From contig CALPIW020000128.1 in the NCBI GenBank assembly GCA_943323725.2, positions 1 through 5,378 on the forward strand: a stretch of 5,378 bases of DNA, given 5' to 3'. The number at the start of each line of letters is the position of its first letter. Position 1 is the first letter of the stretch. Positions 4,481 to 5,378 of the stretch are shown here, piece by piece. Under the pieces are notes generated by a model that worked only from the letters and a program-made list of their open reading frames with translations, searched no databases and was not told the DNA's origin. The position numbers and the translations under genes are program-made. The stretch is from Polynucleobacter meluiroseus. Lineage in GTDB: Bacteria > Verrucomicrobiota > Verrucomicrobiia > Opitutales > UBA953.

Positions 4481-5378
4481 ATGCTCCGCGCCCTTGCCGA
4501 CTGCAATAACTTCTACGCCTCCTGCGAGCGCGCGCTGGACCCATCGTTGATCGGCGTGCCGATCGTGGTGCTGTCGAACAACGACGGCTGCGTGGTCGCG
4601 CGTTCCTCCGAAGCCAAGGCGCTGGGCATTCCGATGGGCGCGCCCTATTTCGAGGTGCGTCGCACCTGCGAAGCCCATGGCGTCCGCATCTTCTCGTCCA
4701 ACTTCTCGGTCTACGGCGATTTCTCGGAACGCGTCATGGCCGCCCTCGGCGAGCAGGCGCGCGACCTCGAGATCTATTCGGTCGACGAAGCTTTCCTCGG
4801 CTTTCCCGACATGCCCGATACGGATGCGAAGGCCTTGGGGCTACGTATCCGGGCCGACGTGCTGAAGCGCACGGGCATCCCGATCTCGCTGGGGATGGCC
4901 CCGACGAAGGTGCTGTGCAAACTGGCCAACGAGCGGGCCAAGGCCGATAAGGCCAGTGGCGGCGTGATCGTCGTCCCGGCCTCGGTCGAAGGCCGCACGG
5001 CCTTCCTGCGCGGCGTCGAAGCGGAGGACGTCTGGGGCGTCGGCCCGGGCCTGGCGGCCCGCCTGCGCTCGCACGGCATCCTTTCGGCCATCGACCTCGC
5101 GGAAGCCGATCCGGGTTTCATCCGCCGCATCGCCGGCGTGGTCGGCGAACGTCTCGCCCTCGAGCTGCGCGACATCTCCTGCCACGATATCGTCGAGGAC
5201 GCCGGTCCGCGGAAAAGCGTGCTGGTCTCGCGTTCCTTCGGCCGCCCCATCACCGACGCGTTCGAACTCTCCGAAGCCATCGCCGCGCACGCCGCGCGCG
5301 CCGCGGAGAAGCTGCGCGAGGACGGGATGCTCGCTTCCTCGATCGTCATCTTCATCCGTACCAATCAGCACCGGATCG
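4481..5378 (+). CDS. umuC: Translesion DNA polymerase V subunit UmuC, 3' end beyond the window
   Basis: A Y-family polymerase that copies past DNA lesions together with UmuD'. The frame from ATG 4481 stays open for 299 codons to the window edge; about 120 more residues would be expected from the E. coli length of 422. The palm carboxylates are Asp7 in the opening block DCNNFYASCE and Asp102-Glu103 in SVDEAF, and Tyr12 is the steric-gate position (Tyr11 in E. coli). Other blocks typical of UmuC: VVLSNNDGCVVARS (29-42), PTKVLCKLANE (141-151), the thumb helix-hairpin-helix DVWGVGPGLAARL (183-195), and SRSFGRPITD (250-259) opening the little-finger domain. LSNNDGCVVAR and the umuD neighbour favour UmuC over DinB. 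The clamp-binding motif and the UmuC C terminus lie outside the window. The start is four bases after the umuD stop, with no Shine-Dalgarno sequence, suggesting translational coupling. Confidence 0.96.
   Translation, partial: MLRALADCNNFYASCERALDPSLIGVPIVVLSNNDGCVVARSSEAKALGIPMGAPYFEVRRTCEAHGVRIFSSNFSVYGDFSERVMAALGEQARDLEIYSVDEAFLGFPDMPDTDAKALGLRIRADVLKRTGIPISLGMAPTKVLCKLANERAKADKASGGVIVVPASVEGRTAFLRGVEAEDVWGVGPGLAARLRSHGILSAIDLAEADPGFIRRIAGVVGERLALELRDISCHDIVEDAGPRKSVLVSRSFGRPITDAFELSEAIAAHAARAAEKLREDGMLASSIVIFIRTNQHRI

Noticed and set aside
3939..4544. 201-codon minus-strand frame across the umuD operator and umuD
   Set aside because: Arg/Ser-rich, crosses the hairpin, the palindrome and both umu genes with no recognisable domain.
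5260..5271. GTTCGAAC-like motif inside umuC as a second SOS box
   Set aside because: No N4 spacer between the half-sites and it lies deep in the coding region.
4774..5371. Two minus-strand frames of about 180-200 codons opposite umuC
   Set aside because: Ser/Arg- or Asp/Arg/Gly-rich shadow products; the plus-strand frame is a clear UmuC with catalytic residues.

Overview
The window reads as an ordinary chromosomal stretch of a GC-rich bacterium (mostly G/C-ending codons) with short intergenic gaps, several intrinsic terminators and no insertion sequences, tRNA, rRNA or CRISPR. The gene mix, a Tat-type exported Mn superoxide dismutase, a secreted PGGGY-type esterase, an IF-1 with a basic tail and starts without Shine-Dalgarno sequences, suggests Verrucomicrobiota, perhaps near Opitutales. 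This is an inference from protein flavour and has not been tested by any search.

Layout: three genes lie on the minus strand. They are a secreted alpha/beta hydrolase (16-888), an exported Fe/Mn-family superoxide dismutase (981-1715) with its own terminator at 932-958, and the tRNA adenosine deaminase tadA (1801-2346, start uncertain). The plus strand then takes over with infA (2452-2715), standing alone, divergent from tadA and followed by a clear terminator. Next is cysK (2806-3783) with a strong terminator at 3806-3838. A 270-base gap (3784-4053) follows and holds that terminator, a 12-bp tandem repeat, a 9-bp-arm hairpin and a 24-bp perfect palindrome that looks like an SOS (LexA) box. 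The window ends with a umuDC operon: umuD (4054-4476) and umuC (from 4481), whose reading frame runs off the window end without a stop.

How they work together: tadA and infA both serve translation but are divergently transcribed. cysK makes cysteine from O-acetylserine and sulfide. umuD and umuC form a DNA-damage-inducible translesion polymerase unit: UmuD carries a LexA-type self-cleavage site and Ser/Lys dyad at exactly the E. coli residue numbers, UmuC is a Y-family polymerase with an intact active site, and the palindrome upstream has the GAAC-N4-GTTC core expected of a LexA operator.

I see no undescribed multi-gene system. The points most worth checking are the orientation of the SOS box half-sites, the exported SOD that keeps a Met at the usual cytosolic start, the shared C-rich, SD-less start contexts, and the structured gap before umuD.
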